This document shows, piece by piece, positions 6,603 through 11,947 of a DNA stretch of 11,947 nucleotides. The DNA is from Candidatus Latescibacterota bacterium (GTDB lineage Bacteria; Latescibacterota; MVCY01): the NCBI GenBank assembly GCA_030608245.1, contig JAUWEO010000029.1:1-11947 (forward strand). Direction: 5' to 3'. Each line of letters starts with the position of its first letter. Positions within the stretch are counted from its first letter, which is position 1. The translations under genes were made by a program, and so were the position numbers. The notes under the pieces were generated by a model. That model had not been told where the DNA came from. It saw only the letters and a program-made list of their open reading frames with translations, and did not search any database.

Positions 6603-8165
6603 ATGATTCGAACCATTGCAAAAAGAGAGTTTCTCTCCAATTTGATGAGCTACAAATTCGCGGTAGGAATGGCCTTATGCCTGATCCTGTTGCCTCTGGG
6701 CACCTATGTCTCCACCAGAAATTACCACCGGAGACTGGAGAGATACGAGTTAGACCGTGATGCCCATCAAAGAGAGTTGACCAAACTCCATGTCTACTCA
6801 GCACTTCATCCCCAGGTGGATAAAAGACCCCCGGTGTTGAGCATAATTGCCGAAGGCTTAGAGGAAAGACTGAAAAGCACCGTTAGGGCAGATCGACACC
6901 GAGTTCCCTGCCTGGAAGGTAAGGGTGGGAGAATGGCTCTAAGCAGAAATCGGTATGCGCAAGCCTTTCCCAGCCTTGAGATAGTGTGGCTGCTGGCCAT
7001 CATCCTCAGCCTTGTCGCCGTGCTCTTCGCCCACGACACAGTGACGGGAGACAGAGAGCTGGGGACATTGAGCCTTACCCTCTCCAACCCTGTCCCCCGT
7101 CACCAGGTGCTATTGGGCAAATACCTGGGAGGTATCGGCAGCCTCTTTGTCCCGCTTCTGGCCGGGTTTCTTGCCGTCTTAGTGGTGATGAACCTCTCGG
7201 CTGCCGTCTCCCTTTCTGCCTCAGACTGGCTGGCGATCCTGATCATATTTCTCCTCTCGTTAATCTACCTCTCTGCCTTTTTCCTCCTGGGGATGACCGT
7301 CTCTTCCCTGACCAGAAGGTCTGCCACCTCGTTGATAATCCTTCTTGCCGTCTGGGTGGCCCTTACCGAACTTCTGCCCAACGCCTCATTCTTTGTGGCC
7401 AAGAATATAATGCCTGTGGCCTCAATGGAGAAGACCAGAACCGAGAAGAGGGCAGTTGAAGAGCAGAAGAATAAAGAAATTAGCAAGATATGGGAGACGG
7501 CCCAGCAACGGGCACAGAGAGGCGAACTTCACATTCTGTTGAACAAAAGAGATAATAATGAAAAAGGGCAACTGTTTCGGTTCATATCACCTGAGACAGC
7601 GGAGTTCTTAAAGGATGCCTTCGGAGAGTTTGAGACAATAGAGGTCAAGTACGCCGATAAGATGGCTTGGCAGGATCAGTCCTATGTCAGGCAACTGGAG
7701 CGGCAGTGGTGGCTGGCGGACATTCTGTCTGCTCCCTCGCTTGCCCGTCCATTTTCATCGACCGTACGCGCTCTGGCCGGCACTGATGTGGAGGCCTTCA
7801 AGTCCTTTGTGGAGAAGGCCCGCCAGTATAGGCTGGAGGTCCTGGCCTTCGTGGAGGCTCAAGTGACATCGAATCCCTACCGGTTCTTCACCGACGACCC
7901 TGTGGAGGAGATACAGAAGGACTGGCCCCGGGCCCTAAGAGAGGAGAGGATTTCCCGAGCCGAGCTAGGAGAGAAGATGAAAACTGCCGACGGCGACCCA
8001 CGCAGGTTGCTGGACTTGACCAGTATGCCCCGCTTCTCTCCGCCCAAAGAGGGGGTGTTAGAAAGGCTCTCTCGAAGATGGAGGGATCTCACTATCCTGT
8101 TGCTCTCTAATGTGGGGTTGTTTCTTTTGGCTTTCTCGCTCTTTCTGAGATACGATCCGAGATAG
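6603..8165 (+). CDS. ABC-2 type permease with large soluble insertions (first)
   Basis: The first of two paralogous membrane subunits of the exporter, 520 aa. ATG 6603 follows AGGAGG with a 6-nt spacer. Six hydrophobic segments lie at about 17-36, 125-143, 174-199, 207-233, 240-258 and 495-515. Two soluble domains interrupt them: about 37-124, between TM1 and TM2, and a charged stretch of about 235 residues (260-494) before TM6. The motif HDTVTGDRELGTL...SNPVPR...GKYLG (144-176) after TM2 is the ABC-2 signature and is shared with the second permease. Standard topology would place both big domains outside the cytoplasm. The layout resembles the DUF3526/ABC2_membrane_2 permeases often found in pairs beside one ATPase; that family assignment is from memory of the pattern. 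It likely forms a heterodimer with the next permease. The substrate is unknown. Confidence 0.88.
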   Translation: MIRTIAKREFLSNLMSYKFAVGMALCLILLPLGTYVSTRNYHRRLERYELDRDAHQRELTKLHVYSALHPQVDKRPPVLSIIAEGLEERLKSTVRADRHRVPCLEGKGGRMALSRNRYAQAFPSLEIVWLLAIILSLVAVLFAHDTVTGDRELGTLSLTLSNPVPRHQVLLGKYLGGIGSLFVPLLAGFLAVLVVMNLSAAVSLSASDWLAILIIFLLSLIYLSAFFLLGMTVSSLTRRSATSLIILLAVWVALTELLPNASFFVAKNIMPVASMEKTRTEKRAVEEQKNKEISKIWETAQQRAQRGELHILLNKRDNNEKGQLFRFISPETAEFLKDAFGEFETIEVKYADKMAWQDQSYVRQLERQWWLADILSAPSLARPFSSTVRALAGTDVEAFKSFVEKARQYRLEVLAFVEAQVTSNPYRFFTDDPVEEIQKDWPRALREERISRAELGEKMKTADGDPRRLLDLTSMPRFSPPKEGVLERLSRRWRDLTILLLSNVGLFLLAFSLFLRYDPR

Positions 8166-8212
8166 ACGAAACTAATCTGAGTCATATTCTACCTTCCAGA
8201 TTAAAACAGCTC

Positions 8213-8263
8213 ACCACGGACAAACACGGAAAACCACAGAGAACTTCCGTGTACTTCCGTGGT
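8213..8263. repeat. 51-nt imperfect palindrome between permease genes
   Basis: Left arm 8213-8231 (ACCACGGA...ACACGGAA) and right arm 8245-8263 (TTCCGTGT...TCCGTGGT) are 19 nt each and pair at 16 of 19 positions around a 13-nt loop. There is no T-run on either side, so it is not a standard terminator. The CCACGGA/TCCGTGG stem looks like a dispersed intergenic repeat. It lies 48 nt after one permease stop and 52 nt before the next start. Confidence 0.65.
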
Positions 8264-8315
8264 AAAGATTCCAGTCACCCAACAGTTGTTTACCTTTCAA
8301 ATACGGAGGTTTAAA

Positions 8316-9698
8316 ATGGTATGGATGATTGCAAAACGGCAGATTCACGACACCGTGACCAGTCTGAAGTTCCCTCTGTTCCTGATACTTTTTTCGGTCT
8401 CGATGCTTCTCAGCACGGTGCTTTTTCAGTTCCACTATTTGCAATCCCTTGAGGACTACAATGTGAAGGTGGCCGAGATGCGAGATGAATTTTCCCGCCA
8501 GGCGAAAAGCTTAGTGCAACTTGGTGCAAACTGGCATAAACTGCACCGCAAACCACCTAAGCTGGCTATGCTCTCCGCCTCGGGAGAGGACTATGTGCCC
8601 AACACCGCTGAATGGAAATCAGCAGACCACGGTTCCCAATACCGTGTGGGGCGGGATAACTTCCTGTTCCGCACAACCACCCAATTTCATTGGACATTCA
8701 TTGTGGGCTTGATTGTGAGTCTGGCCGCCATAATCTTTGGCTATGATGCCATATCCGGCGAGAAGGAAGCCGGCACGCTCAGGCTTATCTCGGCCAATCC
8801 AGTACCTCGCGCTCAGGTCCTCTGGGGCAAATTCCTTGGTTTGGCTGCGGTTCTGGGTACTATTCTCGTAGTGGGATTCCTGCTGGCGGTCACCGCTGCG
8901 GTGATATTGGGACATATCGCCCTGGAGGGAGGGGATTTCCTGAGGATCTTTATCTTCTTTGCTGGCTCGCTGCTTTATGCCGCAGTTTTCCTTGCTCTGG
9001 CCCTTCTGGTCTCTTCCGTTACCCACTCGGCGAATGTCTCTTTGGTATTTCTTCTTTTGCTGTGGGTTATCCTTGTGGTGGTGATCCCCGGGACCGGCGA
9101 CATAGTGGCCAGGGGTCTATATCGTACCCAGAGCCAGTCGGAGGTTGAGGGCAAGTTGAGAAAGGGACAGGAGGCAATTCATGCTGAATTCGAGAAGAAG
9201 AGAATGGCCGGGGAGGTCACCACCGAAGAGGACTGGAGGAGGTGGCATGCTGATCTATGGAGGGCCATCCGGGCCTCTGACTCGAAGATCTTTGCGGCCA
9301 ACCGGACGCAGCAGTTTACTCAAACCCGCCTGGGGAGGAATCTGACGCGGATCTCGCCCCGGGGCCTGTTTTCCTTTGTGGCAGAGGGTCTCGCTGGCAC
9401 CGGTCTGGGAGGGCAACTCAGATTCGATGAAAACGGCCGGAGATATGCGAACCAGTTCGGCGATTTCATCATCGCTAAGGATAAACTCGACTCCGAAAGT
9501 CTTCATCTCTACTTCCAGTGGGCCGGCCTGTCGGAAAAACCGGTAGACCCTGATGAAATCCCGATTTTTGAGGAGACCGACCCTACGCTCTCAGAGTCGC
9601 TCAAGGCGGCATTTGTTGACCTTACCATCCTCTTTTTGATGGCTGTGTTAGCTATGATGGGGGCACATCTGGCCTTTTTGAGGTATGATGTAAGGTGA
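8316..9698 (+). CDS. ABC-2 type permease with large soluble insertions (second)
   Basis: The second membrane subunit, 460 aa from ATG 8316, chosen because GGAGG (8305-8309) lies 6 nt upstream. The frame extends back to a GTG at 8259, but that start falls inside the palindrome arm and lacks a ribosome-binding site. Predicted membrane segments are at about 19-38, 125-143, 172-197, 208-232, 240-257 and 433-453. Soluble domains span about 39-124 and 258-432. After TM2 the motif YDAISGEKEAGTL...ANPVPR...GKFLG (143-174) aligns with the first permease without gaps, and both proteins end in the same pattern (FLRYD then PR or VR). The membrane core is therefore a duplication, while the soluble domains have little visible similarity. 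Together with the ATPase it should make an ABC-2 exporter. What the extracytoplasmic domains bind is unknown. Confidence 0.88.
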   Translation: MVWMIAKRQIHDTVTSLKFPLFLILFSVSMLLSTVLFQFHYLQSLEDYNVKVAEMRDEFSRQAKSLVQLGANWHKLHRKPPKLAMLSASGEDYVPNTAEWKSADHGSQYRVGRDNFLFRTTTQFHWTFIVGLIVSLAAIIFGYDAISGEKEAGTLRLISANPVPRAQVLWGKFLGLAAVLGTILVVGFLLAVTAAVILGHIALEGGDFLRIFIFFAGSLLYAAVFLALALLVSSVTHSANVSLVFLLLLWVILVVVIPGTGDIVARGLYRTQSQSEVEGKLRKGQEAIHAEFEKKRMAGEVTTEEDWRRWHADLWRAIRASDSKIFAANRTQQFTQTRLGRNLTRISPRGLFSFVAEGLAGTGLGGQLRFDENGRRYANQFGDFIIAKDKLDSESLHLYFQWAGLSEKPVDPDEIPIFEETDPTLSESLKAAFVDLTILFLMAVLAMMGAHLAFLRYDVR

Positions 9699-9741
9699 AT
9701 TGGCCGATTGGTCATTAGTCATCGGGCATTAGTTATTGATA
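9699..9741 (+). repeat. 7-nt periodic tandem array
   Basis: The array begins right after the permease stop codon: ATTGGCC, one extra G, then ATTGGTC (9707-9713), ATTAGTC (9714-9720), ATCGGGC (9721-9727), ATTAGTT (9728-9734) and ATTGATA (9735-9741). Units diverge but keep exact 7-nt phase from 9707. It is the same family as 2316-2354 and the opposite orientation of 11905-11947. Confidence 0.65.
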
Positions 9742-9774
9742 AACAAGAGACCTGTAACACTCAACACCAACAGA

Positions 9775-9816
9775 GTGAAATGAAAAACGTGAGATTATCT
9801 CCTTCTTTATTTCACG
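9775..9816. repeat. Inverted repeat upstream of the NEW3-like gene
   Basis: GTGAAAT (9775-9781) and ATTTCAC (9809-9815) are complementary over 7 nt with a 27-nt loop. An alternative inner pairing is CGTGA (9788-9792) with TCACG (9812-9816). A further short inverted repeat, CACTC/GAGTG, precedes it at 9758-9777. These could fold in the mRNA leader about 30 nt before the gene start. Function is unknown and chance is possible. Confidence 0.3.
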
Positions 9817-9844
9817 GTTCTAACCAAACCACAGGGAGGTAGAA

Positions 9845-11398
9845 ATGAAAGTAACACATTTTACCAAAGCCCTGCTGCGACAACTCTTGCTCGTTTCCCT
9901 GGTTGCAGTTTTAATCCCTTCCGCTGCCTTATCGCAACAGGAGACCCAGATAACCAAAGAGGAGCGGGCGATGCAGCTTCAACTGGAGAAGGCAGAGCTG
10001 GCCTTAGAGCAGGCAAGGTCGAACTTCGAGAAACAGAAACAGCGCTACCAGGAGATGAAGAAGCTCAAGGAGCAGGGCATCATCACCGGCGATGAGCTTA
10101 ACTCCGCCCGGGAGACCTACGAGAACGCCAAGGTAGCCTTAAAGAACGCCCAGATAAGCTTGGACCAGACAGTGCTGGGTTTTGTAGAGGAGGCCACCCA
10201 CATCTCCATTGTCCGGGCACAGAAATACCGGGCCAGGGACGGCTCCCGCCGGGTGCGGCTGGCCTTGAAGAACACTTCCAATGTCAAAGCTGCCTCTGCC
10301 GCCTACAAAGATGTGCTATCCCCCCAGCAGGTGAGGTCGCTGGTCGGAATCGAGAACATCTTTGTCTCCATCCTCAAAGACGGTGTGCTGGTCGGAGACC
10401 CCTATGAGACCAGGATCCCCACTCTCAGATACGGCCAGGAGGCCACCGTGGAGTTCGGGCTCCAGAGAGACGCCGAAGATGTTATGGTGAGGATGAAATA
10501 TCTGAACAAGGCCGACGACCGGATGATCTACCTTCAGAAAAGCGCCGTCGAGGATGTCGTCTCGCCTATGTCGCTTCAATTCGCCCAGCAGGGCGAGTTG
10601 GGAAGCTCGGTGCTCTTTGACTTAGAGCTGGAAAGGATGGCAGAGACGGAGAAGACCTTTGTCTTAGATGTAGTAAACCTGCCGCAGAAATACAAGTACC
10701 AATTCGAGGATCGGGGCAAACAGGTCTCTCAGGTGAAATTCTCTCAGGGCATGGCCAAGATTAACCTCAATCTGCGGGTCTACGTGCCCCGGGAAGTGCC
10801 TGAGGTAGAGATAGACCAGCCAGTGGGCTTCTTCGCTGTTGTCGCCGACCGATACGGGACCGAGCGGTTGCTCAGCCTTAAGAGAAAACGCGGCGATACG
10901 CCCATCAGCGAGAAGGAACTGAGGGTCCTCAAACTCGGCTACGAAACCTTAGAGCTCACTCCCCGAGGGGTGGGAGAAATGGAACTGGCCTCTCCTAACC
11001 TCTACCACGAGATCAAGCCCGACCAGACGGTGGATATGCGGTTCACCCTCAAGAACACCGGTACCATAAGGTTGCAGGATGTGAGGATTGAGACAGATAT
11101 GCCCTACCAATGGGAATCTGTGATCGGGCCGGAGAAGGTGGCCTCCATTCAGCCCCAGGAGGAGGTGCCGGTGAAGATCGAGGTGGTGCCGCCCGAGGGC
11201 ATAGATGTGGGCAAGTATGAGATGAAAGTGGGCGCCTCCTGCGAGCTGGGAGGCCGGCTGATCGAAGCCCAGGAGAAGAGCGTCACTATTAAGGTAGAGA
11301 GCAAGGCCAACATCCTGGGCACTACCCTGCTCATAGTTGTGTTGGTGACGGCAATTGTGGGCATAGCCGTATTCAGCGTGAGACTCAGCAGACGATAA
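9845..11398 (+). CDS. Exported coiled-coil / NEW3-like protein with C-terminal anchor, exporter accessory
   Basis: A 517-aa protein from ATG 9845, preceded by GGGAGGT (9834-9840). An N-terminal signal peptide (hydrophobic about 12-29, likely cleaved near ALS-QQ at 30/31) precedes a heptad-rich helical hairpin (about 37-115) with a turn near GIITGDEL. That hairpin resembles those of HlyD/MacA-type membrane-fusion proteins and carries R67-x6-L74-x6-T81, close to their RLS tip motif. Next come beta-rich regions: about 130-220, about 240-320 and about 385-485. The last resembles the NEW3/COG1470 Ig-like fold (MRFTLKNTGTIRLQDVRIET). A single membrane helix (about 490-510) and a basic tail SVRLSRR end the protein. 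The expected topology is extracytoplasmic, anchored in the inner membrane. Standard fusion proteins place the hairpin between two lipoyl halves; here nothing precedes it. It follows the ABC exporter genes and is probably a periplasmic adaptor or substrate-handling subunit. Exact family unknown to me. Confidence 0.8.
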   Translation: MKVTHFTKALLRQLLLVSLVAVLIPSAALSQQETQITKEERAMQLQLEKAELALEQARSNFEKQKQRYQEMKKLKEQGIITGDELNSARETYENAKVALKNAQISLDQTVLGFVEEATHISIVRAQKYRARDGSRRVRLALKNTSNVKAASAAYKDVLSPQQVRSLVGIENIFVSILKDGVLVGDPYETRIPTLRYGQEATVEFGLQRDAEDVMVRMKYLNKADDRMIYLQKSAVEDVVSPMSLQFAQQGELGSSVLFDLELERMAETEKTFVLDVVNLPQKYKYQFEDRGKQVSQVKFSQGMAKINLNLRVYVPREVPEVEIDQPVGFFAVVADRYGTERLLSLKRKRGDTPISEKELRVLKLGYETLELTPRGVGEMELASPNLYHEIKPDQTVDMRFTLKNTGTIRLQDVRIETDMPYQWESVIGPEKVASIQPQEEVPVKIEVVPPEGIDVGKYEMKVGASCELGGRLIEAQEKSVTIKVESKANILGTTLLIVVLVTAIVGIAVFSVRLSRR

Positions 11399-11417
11399 CC
11401 ACAACCGGAGAAGGAGA

Positions 11418-11582
11418 GTGGGAGAAAAAAACATTCAGGACGTTGGTACAAACGTATCGAAGCCTATAAGCAGATATACTTCTCGCGGTGAAGAAAAGAA
11501 ACCCACGATTTTAATCGTGGGTTCCAAAAGCAAAAGAATACATACAACCGATTCATCGGTTTTTGGTCAGGCGTCTGACTAA
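11418..11582 (+). CDS. Possible small ORF, 54 aa, spanning a palindrome
   Basis: GTG 11418 lies 19 nt after the previous stop, with GGAG (11407-11410) 7 nt upstream. The frame runs 54 codons to TAA at 11580-11582. The perfect hairpin at 11500-11523 falls inside it and would encode KPTILIVG, which looks like a first beta-strand of a Rossmann- or receiver-type fold. The frame ends soon after. It is therefore either a decayed gene start or a chance reading of repeat DNA. I favour chance, because a second, similar hairpin nearby (11677-11698) is not in this frame. Confidence 0.2.
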   Translation: MGEKNIQDVGTNVSKPISRYTSRGEEKKPTILIVGSKSKRIHTTDSSVFGQASD

Positions 11583-11698
11583 TCCAAGAAACCCATAGTC
11601 GAAGCCTAAGACATCAAAAATCTTTTCTCATTAAAACCGTTAAAACGGTTAACCGTTGTATTAACGCACTTTTTAGGCCCACGAATAAATTCGTGGGC
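11500..11698. mobile_element. Palindrome-bounded element, possible IS200/IS605-derived relic (MITE/PATE)
   Basis: Two related perfect hairpins bound about 200 nt. AACCCACGATT/AATCGTGGGTT (11500-11523, 11-bp stem) and GCCCACGAAT/ATTCGTGGGC (11677-11698, 10-bp stem) share the core CCCACGA/TCGTGGG. Between them lie further stems: AACCGA/TCGGTT (11546-11561), GTCAG/CTGAC (11566-11579) and the interlocked AACCGTT/AACGGTT/AACCGTT set (11635-11657). Subterminal hairpins at both ends without inverted termini are typical of IS200/IS605 elements. No tnpA or tnpB coding sequence remains. The boundaries are my guess. Confidence 0.4.
11546..11565 (+). terminator. Weak candidate terminator after exporter cluster
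   Basis: Stem AACCGA (11546-11551) / TCGGTT (11556-11561) with loop TTCA is followed by TTTG. The stem is short, half A/T, and the T-run is short. It is the only terminator-like structure seen downstream of the cluster and lies inside the palindrome-rich element. Confidence 0.3.
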
Positions 11699-11743
11699 TG
11701 CTAGAGGATGAAATTCCGAATCTGGCGGATCGAACTTTGGCGC

Positions 11744-11780
11744 TTGACATTGGGGTTACCAGCAATCACGATAATGATTG
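11744..11780 (+). promoter_or_regulatory. Possible sigma-70 promoter with operator-like inverted repeat
   Basis: A perfect -35 TTGACA (11744-11749) is followed by GATAAT (11770-11775), but the 20-nt spacer is longer than the usual 16-18. The -10 overlaps an inverted repeat CAATCA (11763-11768) / TGATTG (11775-11780). A ribosome-binding site and possible start follow at 11831-11845. Repressor control of a downstream gene would fit but is speculation. Confidence 0.3.
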
Positions 11781-11842
11781 AGATCTAACAAAGTCAAGAT
11801 GAAATAGTACCTTGAAGATTCCTTAACTACAGGAGGTTAGAA

Positions 11843-11947
11843 TTGAACCGGATAACTCACCATTCATCAGTGCGAGGAAATAGGTTTAGGCATCGAAGAT
11901 CGGACACCAGTCACCAATCACCAGTCACCAATCACCAGTCACCAATC
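11843..11947 (+). CDS. Possible start of a downstream gene (partial)
   Basis: A strong AGGAGG (11831-11836) lies 6 nt before TTG 11843, and the frame stays open for 35 codons to the window end (NRITHHSSVRGNRF at residues 2-15). The last 14 codons lie inside a 7-nt tandem array, which elsewhere in this window is intergenic. A real gene starting here is doubtful despite the good ribosome-binding site. No family can be recognised from so little sequence. Confidence 0.2.
   Translation, partial: MNRITHHSSVRGNRFRHRRSDTSHQSPVTNHQSPI
11905..11947. repeat. Perfect 7-nt tandem array, truncated by window end
   Basis: CACCAGT and CACCAAT alternate exactly: CACCAGT at 11905, 11919 and 11933, CACCAAT at 11912, 11926 and 11940. 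This makes three copies of a 14-nt unit with no errors, continuing into the window edge. It is the reverse-complement orientation of the units at 2317-2338 and 9707-9734. The pattern resembles the STRR heptamer repeats of filamentous cyanobacteria in form, which does not imply a cyanobacterial host. Confidence 0.85.

Larger units (their letters stand above)
11399..11947. other. 549-nt gene-poor tail after the exporter cluster
   Basis: No gene here can be defended with confidence. The stretch contains the palindrome-bounded element (11500-11698), a possible promoter with an inverted repeat (11744-11780), a ribosome-binding-site-like AGGAGG (11831-11836) and a 7-nt tandem array running off the window end. 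Confidence 0.6.

Noticed and set aside
6418..6606. 62-codon + strand frame (GTG start) between ATPase and permease
   Set aside because: No recognisable family, no good ribosome-binding site, and its last codons consist of the permease ribosome-binding site and start codon; likely chance.
8259..8315. GTG 8259 as start of the second permease
   Set aside because: It falls inside the palindrome arm; ATG 8316 has GGAGG 6 nt upstream, and the protein then begins like its paralogue (VWMIAKR versus IRTIAKR).
10949..11434. 161-codon - strand frame opposite the NEW3-like gene
   Set aside because: His/Leu-rich composition typical of an antisense shadow; the + strand frame has a signal peptide, domains, an anchor and a ribosome-binding site.
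11905..11947. Start of a CRISPR array
   Set aside because: The unit is 7/14 nt with no unique spacers; it is a simple tandem repeat.

Overview
The window reads as a chromosomal segment of a Gram-negative bacterium of roughly balanced base composition. Every convincing gene lies on the + strand. A sigma-54 promoter, an NtrC-type activator, and a secreted, membrane-anchored periplasmic-type protein all fit a diderm. The many different intergenic repeats (7-nt tandem arrays, GTAG-headed hairpins, long palindromes) resemble genomes of uncultured candidate phyla, but the sequence does not let me name a phylum.

Layout: (1) 1-120, two REP-like hairpins. (2) About 121-2310, a PcrA/UvrD-type helicase with the C-terminal Tudor-like domain. 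(3) 2371-3795, a membrane histidine kinase with a GAF domain, then 3915-5264, its probable partner, a sigma-54-dependent response regulator (receiver, AAA+, Fis-type HTH). (4) 5265-5594, a regulatory gap with a candidate activator site, an intrinsic terminator (5462-5494) and a near-consensus sigma-54 promoter (5510-5526). (5) 5595-11398, an exporter cluster: ABC-2 ATPase, two paralogous permeases with very large soluble insertions, and a signal-peptide protein with an N-terminal coiled-coil hairpin, beta-rich/NEW3-like domains and a C-terminal membrane anchor. (6) 11399-11947, a palindrome-rich tail that looks like an IS200/IS605-derived relic, followed by a possible promoter and gene start cut off by the window end.

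How it fits together (inference): the kinase senses a signal inside the cell or in the membrane and phosphorylates the regulator. The regulator activates sigma-54 RNA polymerase at 5510-5526 and switches on the exporter. The last protein of the cluster carries an R-x6-L-x6-T pattern at the turn of its helical hairpin. This resembles the RLS tip motif by which membrane-fusion proteins dock to TolC-like outer-membrane channels, yet the protein lacks the usual split lipoyl arrangement. A signal-controlled ABC-2 exporter with this unusual accessory protein is the best candidate here for an undescribed system; its substrate cannot be read from the sequence.

Nearly every intergenic gap within and around the cluster holds a different repeat family. 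Four gaps hold 7-nt periodic arrays, one a two-hairpin REPIN-like element, and one a 51-nt imperfect palindrome.
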